64,000 nt of DNA, from assembly GCF_023375815.1 (NCBI RefSeq), contig NZ_CP067412.1, forward strand, positions 2,666,001 through 2,730,000. The letters are read 5' to 3'. Each line of letters opens with the position of its first letter. Within the stretch, counting starts at the first letter, position 1. This document shows, piece by piece, positions 53,928-63,198 of this stretch. This stretch comes from Pseudomonas sp. HS6 (GTDB taxonomy: Bacteria > Pseudomonadota > Gammaproteobacteria > Pseudomonadales > Pseudomonadaceae). Position numbers and translations under genes: made by a program. The notes beneath the pieces were generated by a model that was not told where the DNA came from, did no database searches, and was given only the letters and a program-made list of their open reading frames with translations.

Positions 53928-54983
53928 ATGACGCGAACCACGATGAAGGCTGCGGTGCTGGCCGCGATGATCGGAATGTCCGGCGCTGAAGTCGAAGCGG
54001 CCGATTACCGGCAGAACCCGTTCACCTTGACCTACGGTGGCGCGATCACCCGAAACGAGCCGGGCAAGGTCAACATTCACCCGGTGACCTACACGCTCAA
54101 TGGCCTGGCCATTTCCGCCAACGTTTACACCCCCGCGAACTACGATCCGGCCCGGCACTATCCTGCCGTTGTCGTCGCGCATCCCAATGGCGGTGTGAAA
54201 GAGCAGGTCGCCGGTTTGTACGCTCAGCGTCTGGCCGATCAGGGCTACATCACGATCACGGCGGACGCGGCCTATCAAGGCGCGAGCGGTGGCGAACCAC
54301 GCAACATCGACAAACCGGCCAACCGTGTCGAAGACATTCATGGCATGGCCGACTTCATCGCCAGCTACCCCGGCGTCGACAGTGCGCATCTCGGTTTGCT
54401 CGGCATCTGTGGCGGTGGCGGTTATTCGTTGAAGGCCGCGCAGACCGACAAACGCTTCCGCTCGATTGCCACGGTGAGCATGTTCAATTCCGGGCTGGTG
54501 CGCCGCAACGGTTATCAGGACTCGCAACGCGACACCATCCAGCAGCGCTTGCAGCAAGCCTCGGCCGCCCGCGCCCAGGAAGCCGCCGGCGGCGAAGTCC
54601 TCTACGTCGGCGATGCCAAATTGACCGACGAGCAGATCGCCAAATTGCCGTTCGACCTGTACCGGCAGGGCTTCGAGTATTACGGCAAGACCCACGCACA
54701 TCCCAACTCGACCTTTCGTTACACCCTCAGCAGCCTGCTGGACCTGATGAGTTTCGACGCCACCGACCAGATCGAACTGATCGACAAGCCGTTGCTGATG
54801 ATCGCCGGCAGCAAGGCCGACAGCCTGTACATGTCGGAGCAGGCCTTTGCCAAGGCCAGCGGGACTCAGGACAAAACCCTGTTCAAGATCGAAGGTGCCA
54901 CGCACATCGAAACCTATTGGGTGCCGGCCTACGTCGACGTCGCCATGGAACAGCTGACGGCGTTTTACGCCCGAACCCTCTGA
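53928..54983 (+). CDS. Exported dienelactone-hydrolase-like alpha/beta hydrolase
   Basis: This ~351-aa protein has an N-terminal signal peptide (MKAAVLAAMIGMSGAEVEA before ADYRQ). The nucleophile elbow is LLGICGGGGYS, with Cys in place of the usual Ser as in dienelactone hydrolases. Candidate Asp (AGSKADS) and His (EGATHIETY) follow in order. It probably hydrolyses an ester or lactone in the periplasm; the substrate is unknown. ATG 53928 is preceded by GGAGA; ATG 53922 and 53910 are alternatives. It lies 20 bases before the exported cupin/CMD gene, so the two likely form one transcript. Confidence 0.85.
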   Translation: MTRTTMKAAVLAAMIGMSGAEVEAADYRQNPFTLTYGGAITRNEPGKVNIHPVTYTLNGLAISANVYTPANYDPARHYPAVVVAHPNGGVKEQVAGLYAQRLADQGYITITADAAYQGASGGEPRNIDKPANRVEDIHGMADFIASYPGVDSAHLGLLGICGGGGYSLKAAQTDKRFRSIATVSMFNSGLVRRNGYQDSQRDTIQQRLQQASAARAQEAAGGEVLYVGDAKLTDEQIAKLPFDLYRQGFEYYGKTHAHPNSTFRYTLSSLLDLMSFDATDQIELIDKPLLMIAGSKADSLYMSEQAFAKASGTQDKTLFKIEGATHIETYWVPAYVDVAMEQLTAFYARTL

Positions 54984-55002
54984 CTCGAAGGAAACCATCA
55001 CC

Positions 55003-56145
55003 GTGAACAAAACCTTGTTGGGCCTCGCCATGTGCGCGGCCACACCTTTCGCCAGCGCTGCTGAAGTCGCGGGCGGCGGCAGTGAGACGTCGAGCGCGCA
55101 GCAGATCCGTCGTGCGGGTTCTCAGGCTTCATTCGTGGGGCCTGAAGATTATTTCTCCGGTCGTGTGCGCGTCGATCCATTGTTCAATGAAACGGGCGAA
55201 ATCAATGCGTCCGGCGCTTACGTGACGTTCGAGTCGGGCGCCCGTTCTGCCTGGCACACCCATCCTGCCGGTCAACGATTGGTGGTGATTTCCGGCGTCG
55301 GGCAGACCCAGGAATGGGGCAAGCCCGTGCAGGATATTCACCCCGGCGATGTGATCGTTTGCCCGCCGGGCGTCAAGCATTGGCACGGCGCCGCGCCCAA
55401 CAGCACCATGACCCATCTGGCCGTGACCGGCTCGGTGAACGGCAAGAATGTGGAGTGGCTGGAGAAAGTCGCCGAAGACCGGCCGGTGCCGCCGGCAGAA
55501 GTCGTCGTCTCCGACGTGCTGTCCGCGAGGCAGCAGGCAATTGTGCCGATCGGCGCGGCCATGGCCAGCAGCAACATGCCGCGTCTCAACAGCGCTTTAA
55601 ACGAAGGGCTGGATGCCGGGCTGACCGTCAGCGAAGCAAAAGAAATCCTGGTGCAGTTGTATGCCTACGCCGGTTTTCCACGCAGCCTCAATGCGCTCGG
55701 CGAATTGATGAAAGTGGTCGAGGCGCGCAAACAACGCGGCCTCCACGATGAAGCAGGGCGCGAACCCGGTCACGCCGTGGCGACAGGGGACGCCTTGTTG
55801 GCAGCGGGCAAGGCCAATCAGACCCGTATCGCCGGGGCGCCGGTTCAGGGGCCGTTGTTCGACTTCGCGCCGGTCATCAACCAGTTTCTGCAAACGCACC
55901 TGTTCGGCGACATCTTCGAACGCGACAACCTGGACTGGCAAAGTCGCGAACTGGCCACGGTTTCAGCCCTGGCCGCTACGCCCGGCGCCGAATCGCAACT
56001 GCGTTCGCATATTGCGGCCAGCCTGCGGGTGGGCTTGAGCAACGCGCAATTGCGTCAGTTGACGCAGGTGCTGACCCAGCACGGAGAAGTCGAAGCGGCG
56101 GGGCGTGCCGGCGAAGCACTGGAAAAACACCTGGCCCAACCTTGA
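55003..56145 (+). CDS. Exported cupin - carboxymuconolactone decarboxylase fusion
   Basis: The 380-aa protein starts at GTG with AAGGA 9 bases upstream and has a signal peptide ending near FASAAE. A cupin domain (~50-150) shows WHTHPAGQ and HPGDVIVCPPGVKHWHG metal-ligand blocks. A CMD/AhpD-like domain follows in two halves (AKEILVQLYAYAGFPRSLNAL and RELATVSALAATPGAESQLRSHI). CMD proteins act as decarboxylases or peroxide/disulfide enzymes; the usual CxxC of AhpD is absent, favouring a lactone-type or redox-silent role. It is convergent with, and 6 bases from, the LysR gene. Confidence 0.85.
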   Translation: MNKTLLGLAMCAATPFASAAEVAGGGSETSSAQQIRRAGSQASFVGPEDYFSGRVRVDPLFNETGEINASGAYVTFESGARSAWHTHPAGQRLVVISGVGQTQEWGKPVQDIHPGDVIVCPPGVKHWHGAAPNSTMTHLAVTGSVNGKNVEWLEKVAEDRPVPPAEVVVSDVLSARQQAIVPIGAAMASSNMPRLNSALNEGLDAGLTVSEAKEILVQLYAYAGFPRSLNALGELMKVVEARKQRGLHDEAGREPGHAVATGDALLAAGKANQTRIAGAPVQGPLFDFAPVINQFLQTHLFGDIFERDNLDWQSRELATVSALAATPGAESQLRSHIAASLRVGLSNAQLRQLTQVLTQHGEVEAAGRAGEALEKHLAQP

Positions 56146-56151
56146 GCAGCG

Positions 56152-57045
56152 TCAGCCACCGTACCGCAGTGCATCGCGTAGCAAAGTGAAGGCGGGTGAA
56201 CTCTGACGCCGGCTGGGGTAGTAGAGGTGATAGCCGGAAAACGGCTCGCACCAGTCGGCAAGTACCCGAATCAACCGGCCCTGCGCGACATGCTCCTGCA
56301 CCAGATCTTCCGGCATGTAGGCCAGCCCCAGTCCCTGGAGTGCGGATTGCAGGCGCATGGCAATGTTGTTGAACACCAGTTGCCCTTCGACTCGCACATT
56401 CAGGGTTTGCCCGTCCTTCTCGAACTCCCACAGCAGCAGGCTGCCATGGGTCGGCATGCGCAGGGTGATGCAGTTGTGTTCCATGAGATCGGGTGGAATC
56501 AGCGGTTTACGGTGGCGGGCGAAGTACGCCGGGGAGCCGACTACCGCCATGCGCATGTCCGGCCCGATGCGCATCGCGATCATGTCCTTGGCCACCTGTT
56601 CGCCCAGTCGCACACCGGCGTCAAAGCCTTCTGCGACGATATCGGTCAGGCCGTAGTCGACGATGATCTCGACATTCAGGTCGGGGTTGTCGGGCAGCAG
56701 TTGGGCGAGGGCGGGTTGCAGGATCGTGATTGCGGAATGTTCGCCAGCAGTGATGCGCAACTTGCCGGCCGGTTTGTCGCGAAACTCGCTGAGCAAGGCG
56801 AGCTCGTGATCGATTTCTTCGAACCGGGGGGCGATCACTCGCAACAGGTGTTCGCCGGCCTGGGTCGGGGAAACACTGCGCGTGGTGCGCGCGAGCAGCC
56901 GCACGCCCAGACGTTCCTCCAGTTGACGCATCGCCCGGCTCAAGGCCGGTTGCGACATGCCCAGTTTCGCCGCCGCACGGGTGAAGCTGCGCTCTTGCGC
57001 CACCGCCGAAAAGATCGCGAGCAGATCGTAGCTTTCAACGGACAT
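56152..57045 (-). CDS. LysR-family transcriptional regulator
   Basis: The 297-aa protein has a LysR winged HTH at residues 5-63 (LLAIFSAVAQERSFTRAAAKLGMSQPALSRAMRQLEERLG) and a type-2 periplasmic-binding effector domain after ~90. The group with SVSPTQAGEHLL and DFDAGVRLGE-like blocks (here GFDAGVRLGE) often regulates small oxidoreductase or hydrolase genes. It is likely the regulator of the convergent hydrolase and cupin-CMD pair, though it sits at their 3' side. It is divergent from kup, with a 215-base gap. Confidence 0.92.
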   Translation of the reverse strand: MSVESYDLLAIFSAVAQERSFTRAAAKLGMSQPALSRAMRQLEERLGVRLLARTTRSVSPTQAGEHLLRVIAPRFEEIDHELALLSEFRDKPAGKLRITAGEHSAITILQPALAQLLPDNPDLNVEIIVDYGLTDIVAEGFDAGVRLGEQVAKDMIAMRIGPDMRMAVVGSPAYFARHRKPLIPPDLMEHNCITLRMPTHGSLLLWEFEKDGQTLNVRVEGQLVFNNIAMRLQSALQGLGLAYMPEDLVQEHVAQGRLIRVLADWCEPFSGYHLYYPSRRQSSPAFTLLRDALRYGG

Positions 57046-57260
57046 TGATGCGCCCCTGTCATGAACTGCTGGCGATTATGCCATCAGCCATAACAATCAG
57101 CCGACCTTAAAAACGTGCGCGACGGCTCGGGTCAGTTCGATTTTTTACGCATTCTTTACGGTGGAGGATTGGGTTCACATCGATACTGGCCGCGTTTTTT
57201 TGACCGCACCTGAGCCTTGTATTGCTGAAGGCCCCGGTCCGCGTATTGCCCAAGGATGGC

Positions 57261-59186
57261 ATGCCACTTCTTTCCGCCGTTCGAGAGCCGCGACCCTTGA
57301 GTAAAACCAACGAAAATTCCCCAACCAAATCCTCGGGCGCAGCCATGCTGGTGGCCGCTGTCGGTGTGGTTTACGGGGATATCGGCACCAGCCCCCTCTA
57401 CACCCTCAAAGAAGTCTTTTCCGGCCACTACGGCGTCCAACTCAACCACGACGGCGTGCTGGGCATTCTGTCGCTGATTTTCTGGTCGCTGATCTGGGTG
57501 GTGTCGATCAAGTACGTGCTGTTCATCCTGCGGGCCAACAACCAGGGTGAGGGCGGCATCATGGCGCTGACGGCATTGGCCCGTCGCGCGTCGGCGCCTT
57601 ACCCGCACATGAGCAAAGTGCTGGTGTTGCTCGGACTGTTCGGTGCGGCGCTGTTCTACGGCGACAGCATGATTACTCCGGCGATTTCGGTGCTCTCGGC
57701 GGTAGAAGGCCTGGAGCTGGCGTTCGACGGCATCGAGCACTGGGTGGTGCCGCTGTCGGTGGTGGTGCTGGTGGCGCTGTTTCTGATCCAGAAACATGGC
57801 ACGGCGCGGATCGGCATCCTGTTCGGCCCGGTCATGGTGCTGTGGTTCGTGGTGTTGGGGGCGCTCGGGGTTTATGGCATTTTGCAGCGCCCCGAGGTGT
57901 TGCAGGCGCTGAACCCGATCTGGGCGGTGCGCTTCTTTACGGTCCATCCGGGCATGGGCGTGGCGATTCTGGGCGCGGTCGTCCTGTCGTTGACCGGTGC
58001 GGAAGCCTTGTACGCCGACATGGGCCACTTCGGGCGCAAGCCGATTGCCCGTGCCTGGTTCATGCTGGTTCTGCCGGGTCTGGTCCTGAATTATTTTGGT
58101 CAGGGCGCGTTGATCCTCGGCAACCCGGAAGCGGTGCGTAACCCGTTCTATCTGCTGGCTCCCGAATGGGCGCTGCTGCCGATGGTCGCGCTTTCCACAC
58201 TGGCGACGATCATTGCTTCGCAAGCAGTGATTTCCGGTGCGTTCTCCCTGACGCGTCAGGCCATCCAGTTGGGCTACGTCCCACGCATGTTCATCCAGCA
58301 CACCTCAACTCAGGAGCAGGGCCAGATCTACATCGGCACGGTCAACTGGGCGTTGATGGTTGGCGTTGTGCTGCTGGTGATTGGTTTTGAATCTTCCAGC
58401 GCACTGGCTGCCGCGTATGGCGTGGCGGTGACGGGCACCATGTTGATCACCACCATCCTGTCCGCCGCCGTTGTCCTGTTGCTGTGGAAGACGCCGCGCT
58501 GGCTGGCGATCCCGATGTTGTGCGGTTTTCTGTTGGTGGACGGCCTGTACTTCGCAGCCAATGCGCCGAAGATTCTGCAGGGCGGTGCGTTCCCGGTGAT
58601 CGCCGGTATCGGTCTGTTCATCCTGATGACCACCTGGAAGCGTGGTCGCAAAATCATGGTCGAGCGGCTGGATGAAACCGCGTTGCCGCTGCCGTTGTTC
58701 ATCAGCAGCATTCGTGCGCAGCCGCCTCATCGCGTACAGGGCACGGCGGTGTTCCTGACGGCGCGGGCCGACGCGGTTCCTCACGCGCTGCTGCACAACT
58801 TGCTGCATAACCAGGTGCTGCACGAGCAGGTTGTGTTGCTGACCGTTGTCTCTGAAGACAGCCCGCGAGTGCCGGTGGATCGTCGTTTCGCCGTCGAGTC
58901 CTACGGCGACGGCTTCTTCCGGGTGAACCTGCATTTCGGCTTTACCGAAGAGCCGGATGTGCCGTTGGCGCTGAGCCTGTGTCACCTGGCCGAGCTGGAT
59001 TTCAGCCCGATGCGCACCACGTATTTCCTCAGTCGTGAAACGGTCATCCCGACCCACCGCATCGGCATGGCCAAGTGGCGCGAGTACCTGTTCGCGTTCC
59101 TGCTCAAGAATGCCAACAGCAACCTGAAGTACTTCAAGTTGCCGCTGAACAGGGTCATCGAGCTGGGGACGCAGGTCGAAATGTGA
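57261..59186 (+). CDS. kup: Low-affinity potassium uptake protein (Kup/TrkD)
   Basis: The ~641-aa membrane protein has the Kup signature [18 protein letters not shown] at the first helix, DNQ-like [32 protein letters not shown] and about 12 transmembrane segments, followed by a ~200-residue cytosolic tail. It imports K+ with protons. ATG 57261 (AAGG 5 bases upstream) is chosen; TTG 57297 is closer to the usual Kup length and remains possible. It is convergent with kdpE, 15 bases apart, placing two K+ uptake systems side by side. Confidence 0.96.
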   Translation: MPLLSAVREPRPLSKTNENSPTKSSGAAMLVAAVGVVYGDIGTSPLYTLKEVFSGHYGVQLNHDGVLGILSLIFWSLIWVVSIKYVLFILRANNQGEGGIMALTALARRASAPYPHMSKVLVLLGLFGAALFYGDSMITPAISVLSAVEGLELAFDGIEHWVVPLSVVVLVALFLIQKHGTARIGILFGPVMVLWFVVLGALGVYGILQRPEVLQALNPIWAVRFFTVHPGMGVAILGAVVLSLTGAEALYADMGHFGRKPIARAWFMLVLPGLVLNYFGQGALILGNPEAVRNPFYLLAPEWALLPMVALSTLATIIASQAVISGAFSLTRQAIQLGYVPRMFIQHTSTQEQGQIYIGTVNWALMVGVVLLVIGFESSSALAAAYGVAVTGTMLITTILSAAVVLLLWKTPRWLAIPMLCGFLLVDGLYFAANAPKILQGGAFPVIAGIGLFILMTTWKRGRKIMVERLDETALPLPLFISSIRAQPPHRVQGTAVFLTARADAVPHALLHNLLHNQVLHEQVVLLTVVSEDSPRVPVDRRFAVESYGDGFFRVNLHFGFTEEPDVPLALSLCHLAELDFSPMRTTYFLSRETVIPTHRIGMAKWREYLFAFLLKNANSNLKYFKLPLNRVIELGTQVEM

Positions 59187-59201
59187 TGATCGCTCCGGCG
59201 C

Positions 59202-59891
59202 TCAAGGTATAAACCGATAACCAACGCCGGTCTCGGTGATCAGGTGGCGTGGCTGGGAGGGGTCGACTTCGACTTTCTTGCGCAGGCCACCCATGAACAC
59301 GCGCAGGTAAGGCGTGTCGGTGGTGTGCGAAGGCCCCCAGACCGATTTGAGCAACTGCTGATGTGTCAGAACCCGGTTCGGGTGCGAGCACAGGTGAATC
59401 AGCAGCCGATACTCCAGCGGCGTCAGGTGCAGCGGGGCGCCGGAGCGCTCCACGACACGCCGCTCCATGTCGATCCGCACCTCGCCGAACGCCAGCACCG
59501 CATGGTGCTCGGTGTCCTTAACATGTCGGCGCAGCAAGGCGCGGACCCGGGCCAGCAGTTCACCGGTGCCGAACGGTTTCACCAGATAGTCGTCCGCGCC
59601 GGTGTCCAGGGCGAGAATCTTGTCCGACTCCGCACCTCGGGCAGACAACACGATGATCGGCACCGCTGACCAGCTGCGGACATCGCGGATAAGGTCGACG
59701 CCGTCGCCATCGGGCAGGCCGAGGTCGAGCACGATCAGGTCCGGGTGGCGGGTTCCGGCATCGATCAAGCCACGGTGAAACGTATCGGCTTCATGCACCT
59801 CCAGGCCTTCGGCTTGCAGGGCCATGCGCACGAAACGTCGTATTTCCTTCTCGTCTTCAATGATCAGGACGTGTAGCACCGATTCGGTCAT
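59202..59891 (-). CDS. kdpE: KdpE response regulator
   Basis: This 229-aa OmpR-family regulator has a receiver with E12 D13, phosphoacceptor D56 (LIVLDLGLPDGDG) and K in YLVKPFG, then a winged helix (LTPLEYRLLIHLCSHPNRVLTHQQLL, YLRVFMGGLRKK). Phosphorylated KdpE activates kdpFABC at low K+. Its start overlaps the kdpD stop (ATGA), so the pair is coupled at the end of the kdp operon. Confidence 0.96.
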   Translation of the reverse strand: MTESVLHVLIIEDEKEIRRFVRMALQAEGLEVHEADTFHRGLIDAGTRHPDLIVLDLGLPDGDGVDLIRDVRSWSAVPIIVLSARGAESDKILALDTGADDYLVKPFGTGELLARVRALLRRHVKDTEHHAVLAFGEVRIDMERRVVERSGAPLHLTPLEYRLLIHLCSHPNRVLTHQQLLKSVWGPSHTTDTPYLRVFMGGLRKKVEVDPSQPRHLITETGVGYRFIP

Positions 59892-62587
59892 GGCTGCTCC
59901 TCGTCTGTTTGTTGGGCAAAGGGGTCGATGTCTGGCGGGTCCTCACGGGGCAGGCGCAGCGTGAAACGTGCACCGCCCGCGGACTGTGTGACACCCGAAA
60001 GGGAACCGCCGTGGATGTGGGCGATGGCGCGACAGATGGCCAGGCCAAGCCCGACGCCGGGGATCGTGCTTTCTTTCTTGCCGCGCATGAACTTGTTGAA
60101 AATCTCGGCTTCGTGGCCGTGGGGCAACCCCGGGCCCTGGTCAGCGACCCAAAGCTCGAAATGGTCAGGTGTCACCCCGGCGCCCAGGCTGATCGGGGTG
60201 CCGGGTGGGGTGTATTTGATGGCGTTCTCGATCAGGTTGATGAGGATCCGTTCGATCAGCACCGCATCGATGTTGACCGGGGGCAGATCCTCCTCCAGAG
60301 CGACCTGCACCGAACGCGTACCGAGAATCGGCTGAATGGCCCGCAGCGCACTGCCCACCACATCCTCGATGGGTTGCCACTGCAGGTTCGGTACCACTTT
60401 GCCGGATTCGAGCCGGGCCATGTCCAGCAGGTTATTGACCAGCGTATTCATGCGCAGCGCCGATTCCCCCACGGCCGTGGCGATGTCGGCGGCTTCGTCG
60501 GTCAGGGGCGGCGTCGTCAGTTTGAGTGCCTCGGCGAGACCCACCAGCACCGACAACGGCGTGCGCAGGTCATGGGAAATGGCCGACAGCAACGAGTTGC
60601 GCAGACGCTCGGACTCCATTTGCACCGTGGTGTCCTGGGCAATGTGGATGTAATGAATTCGCTCAAGCGAGATGGCCAGCAAGGATGCGCAGGTATCGAG
60701 CAGACGTCGTTGTTCTGGCACCACCAGCCGACTGGTGTCACGGGGTTGAACGGCCAGCACGCCGCGCACCCGCATCGGTGCGGACAACGGCAGATAAAGC
60801 GTTGTACTGGAGGGCAGGGTGTCGGTGCCGTAACCGGCCGGCTCGGTCTTGTCGAAGGACAACTGGGCGATGGCCATGTCTACCTGCGGCGCATCGCCGG
60901 TGAACATCGGCGCCAGCAGTTTGTTGTGGTCATCGGCCACCAGCAGCGCCGACCGTGCACTGAGCTCGGTTGAGAGAAAACGTGCGCTGATGTCGGCGAC
61001 TTGCTCGGTCATCAGCGCGGCGGACAGTAGTCGCGACATGTCGTACAGCGCCCGGATACGGTCTTCACGCCGTTGCGCCACGCGCGCCTGATAAGTCAGG
61101 CCGGCGGTCATCTGGCCGATCACCAGGGCGACCACCAGCATTACGCTGAAGGTCACCAGGTATTGGGCATCGGTGAAGGCAAACGAAAAACGCGGCGAGA
61201 CAAAAAAGAAGTCGAACGACGCCACCGACAGAAATGCCGCCAGAATCGCCGGCCCGCGACCCAGACGAACAGCGACCACAAGCACCGCCAACAGAAAAAT
61301 CATGACGATGTTGGCCTGTTCCAGCACATGCTCCAGCGGCATGACCAGCACCGTCGTCAACCCGCACAACACGGTGCTCCACAGGTAGGCGCGCCACTCC
61401 AGCGGACTCTCGGTTTTGTCGGCATGGGTTTCGGCGGGTGTTCGCGGGTGGGTCGGCTGGGAGACCTGAATCACATCCAGATCGGCCCCCAGCTCACCCA
61501 TTCGATCCGCCAGCGGTCGATGCCAGAAGCGGCGGCGCGGACGTTCGTCGCGGCCCAGCACGACTTTCGAAAGATTGTGCTGGCGGGCGTACTTGACCAG
61601 CGTTTCGGCAATGTCCTGACCGGCCAGGGTCGAAATCTGCGCGCCCAGCTCCTGAGCCAGTTTCAGGGTCGCCAGAACGCGCCGTCGCCGGGTTTCGTTC
61701 AGGCGCTGCAATGCGGGTGTTTCCACGTACACGGCATGCCACGGCACGTTGAGTTGCGCGGCGAGGCGTGCGGTCGAGCGAACGGTTTTTTCGCCCGGCT
61801 CATGGGGACCGACGCAGGCGAGCAGCGAGTCGCGGGTGCCCCACACCGGTTTCACCGCGCTGCTGGTGCGGTATTGCAGCATCTCGCTGTCGACCCGGTC
61901 GGCGGTGCGACGCAGCGCCAGTTCGCGCAAGGCGATCAGGTTGCCCTTGCGGAAGAAGTTCTGCACCGCACGTTCGGCCTGGTGAGCCAGATAGACTTTG
62001 CCTTCCTTGAGCCGTTGCAGCAGATCGTCGGGCGGCAAATCGACGATGACCACCTCATCGGCCGTGTCGAACACATGATCCGGCACGGTTTCCCAGACAC
62101 GAATGCCGGTGATGCCGCCGACAATGTCGTTCAGGCTTTCAAGGTGCTGGACGTTCATGGTCGACCAGACATCGATGCCGGCACCCAGCAGTTCTTCGAC
62201 GTCCTGCCAGCGTTTCGGGTGGCGTGAGCCGACGATGTTGGAGTGCGCCAGTTCGTCGATGAGAATCAGCGAGGGTTTACGGGTGAGCGCCGCGTCCAGA
62301 TCGAATTCGGTCAAGGTGCGGTTCTTGTCGATGACTTGCTTGAGGGGCAATTGCTCGAGGCCGGCGGTCAGGGCCTGGGTTTCGGCGCGGCCATGGGTTT
62401 CGATCACGCCGCTCACGACGTCGATGTGCTGTTGCTGCGCGGTCTGGGCTGCGCTCAGCATCGCGTAGGTCTTGCCGACCCCGGCACTGGCACCGAAGAA
62501 GATTTTCAGCCGGCCGCGAGCGGCCTGCGCTTCGTCTTCGCGAATCTGCGCCAGGAGCTGATCGGGATCGGGACGTTGGTCGGTCAT
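59888..62587 (-). CDS. kdpD: KdpD sensor histidine kinase
   Basis: This 899-aa sensor has an N-terminal KdpD domain with Walker A GASAGVGKTYAM and a USP-like domain. Four close transmembrane helices (~residues 390-490), a GAF-like region and HisKA with H672 (ISHDLRTPLS) follow, then HATPase (NLIENAIKYTPPG, DQGPGLP). It senses low K+ and osmotic signals and phosphorylates KdpE. ATG 62587 is preferred over an upstream frame that overlaps kdpC. It follows kdpC by 26 bases. Confidence 0.96.
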   Translation of the reverse strand: MTDQRPDPDQLLAQIREDEAQAARGRLKIFFGASAGVGKTYAMLSAAQTAQQQHIDVVSGVIETHGRAETQALTAGLEQLPLKQVIDKNRTLTEFDLDAALTRKPSLILIDELAHSNIVGSRHPKRWQDVEELLGAGIDVWSTMNVQHLESLNDIVGGITGIRVWETVPDHVFDTADEVVIVDLPPDDLLQRLKEGKVYLAHQAERAVQNFFRKGNLIALRELALRRTADRVDSEMLQYRTSSAVKPVWGTRDSLLACVGPHEPGEKTVRSTARLAAQLNVPWHAVYVETPALQRLNETRRRRVLATLKLAQELGAQISTLAGQDIAETLVKYARQHNLSKVVLGRDERPRRRFWHRPLADRMGELGADLDVIQVSQPTHPRTPAETHADKTESPLEWRAYLWSTVLCGLTTVLVMPLEHVLEQANIVMIFLLAVLVVAVRLGRGPAILAAFLSVASFDFFFVSPRFSFAFTDAQYLVTFSVMLVVALVIGQMTAGLTYQARVAQRREDRIRALYDMSRLLSAALMTEQVADISARFLSTELSARSALLVADDHNKLLAPMFTGDAPQVDMAIAQLSFDKTEPAGYGTDTLPSSTTLYLPLSAPMRVRGVLAVQPRDTSRLVVPEQRRLLDTCASLLAISLERIHYIHIAQDTTVQMESERLRNSLLSAISHDLRTPLSVLVGLAEALKLTTPPLTDEAADIATAVGESALRMNTLVNNLLDMARLESGKVVPNLQWQPIEDVVGSALRAIQPILGTRSVQVALEEDLPPVNIDAVLIERILINLIENAIKYTPPGTPISLGAGVTPDHFELWVADQGPGLPHGHEAEIFNKFMRGKKESTIPGVGLGLAICRAIAHIHGGSLSGVTQSAGGARFTLRLPREDPPDIDPFAQQTDEEQP

Positions 62588-62613
62588 CAAACCCACCCTA
62601 TGTGGATTGCTGC

Positions 62614-63186
62614 TCAATGTGTGGCATCGAGTGCCAGGTTCAGTGCCAGGACATTGACCCGTGGCTCGCCAAGAAACCCGAGCAGCGTGCCTTCGGCGTG
62701 TTCGTCGATGAGCTGGCGAACACGCGCCACGGGCAGGTTGCGTACCCGGGCGATCCGGTCTGCCTGATACAGGGCGGCAGCGACGCTGATATGCGGGTCA
62801 AGACCACTAGCCGAACTGTAGACCAGGTCGGCGGGCACCGTGGCGGTGTTCCCGGGGTCGGCAGCATGCAGCGCATCGACGCGCCCCTTGATCGCATCGG
62901 CCAGCGCCGGGTTCAGCGGGCCCAGGTTTGACCCGGAAGACGAGGCGCCGTTGTAAGGCATCGGGCTGGTGGCGGACGGGCGACTCCAGAAGTGCCGGGG
63001 ATCGCTGAAACCTTGGCCGATCAACGACGAACCGACGACCTTGCCATCGCGTTCGATCAGGCTGCCGGCGGCCTGTGAGGGAAAGACCAGCCGGGCGATG
63101 CCGGTGGTCAGCAGCGGATACGCCAGGCCGGTGATCAGCGACAGGGCGATCAACAGCGTCGAGGCGGGGCGAAGTAGGGAAATCAT
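62614..63186 (-). CDS. kdpC: KdpC subunit of the K+-transporting ATPase
   Basis: The 190-aa protein has one N-terminal membrane anchor ([28 protein letters not shown]) and the KdpC blocks [40 protein letters not shown] and the ending [15 protein letters not shown]. KdpC stabilises the KdpA-KdpB complex and aids ATP binding. It lies 12 bases after kdpB. Confidence 0.96.
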   Translation of the reverse strand: MISLLRPASTLLIALSLITGLAYPLLTTGIARLVFPSQAAGSLIERDGKVVGSSLIGQGFSDPRHFWSRPSATSPMPYNGASSSGSNLGPLNPALADAIKGRVDALHAADPGNTATVPADLVYSSASGLDPHISVAAALYQADRIARVRNLPVARVRQLIDEHAEGTLLGFLGEPRVNVLALNLALDATH

Positions 63187-63198
63187 GTCAGTGCTCCT

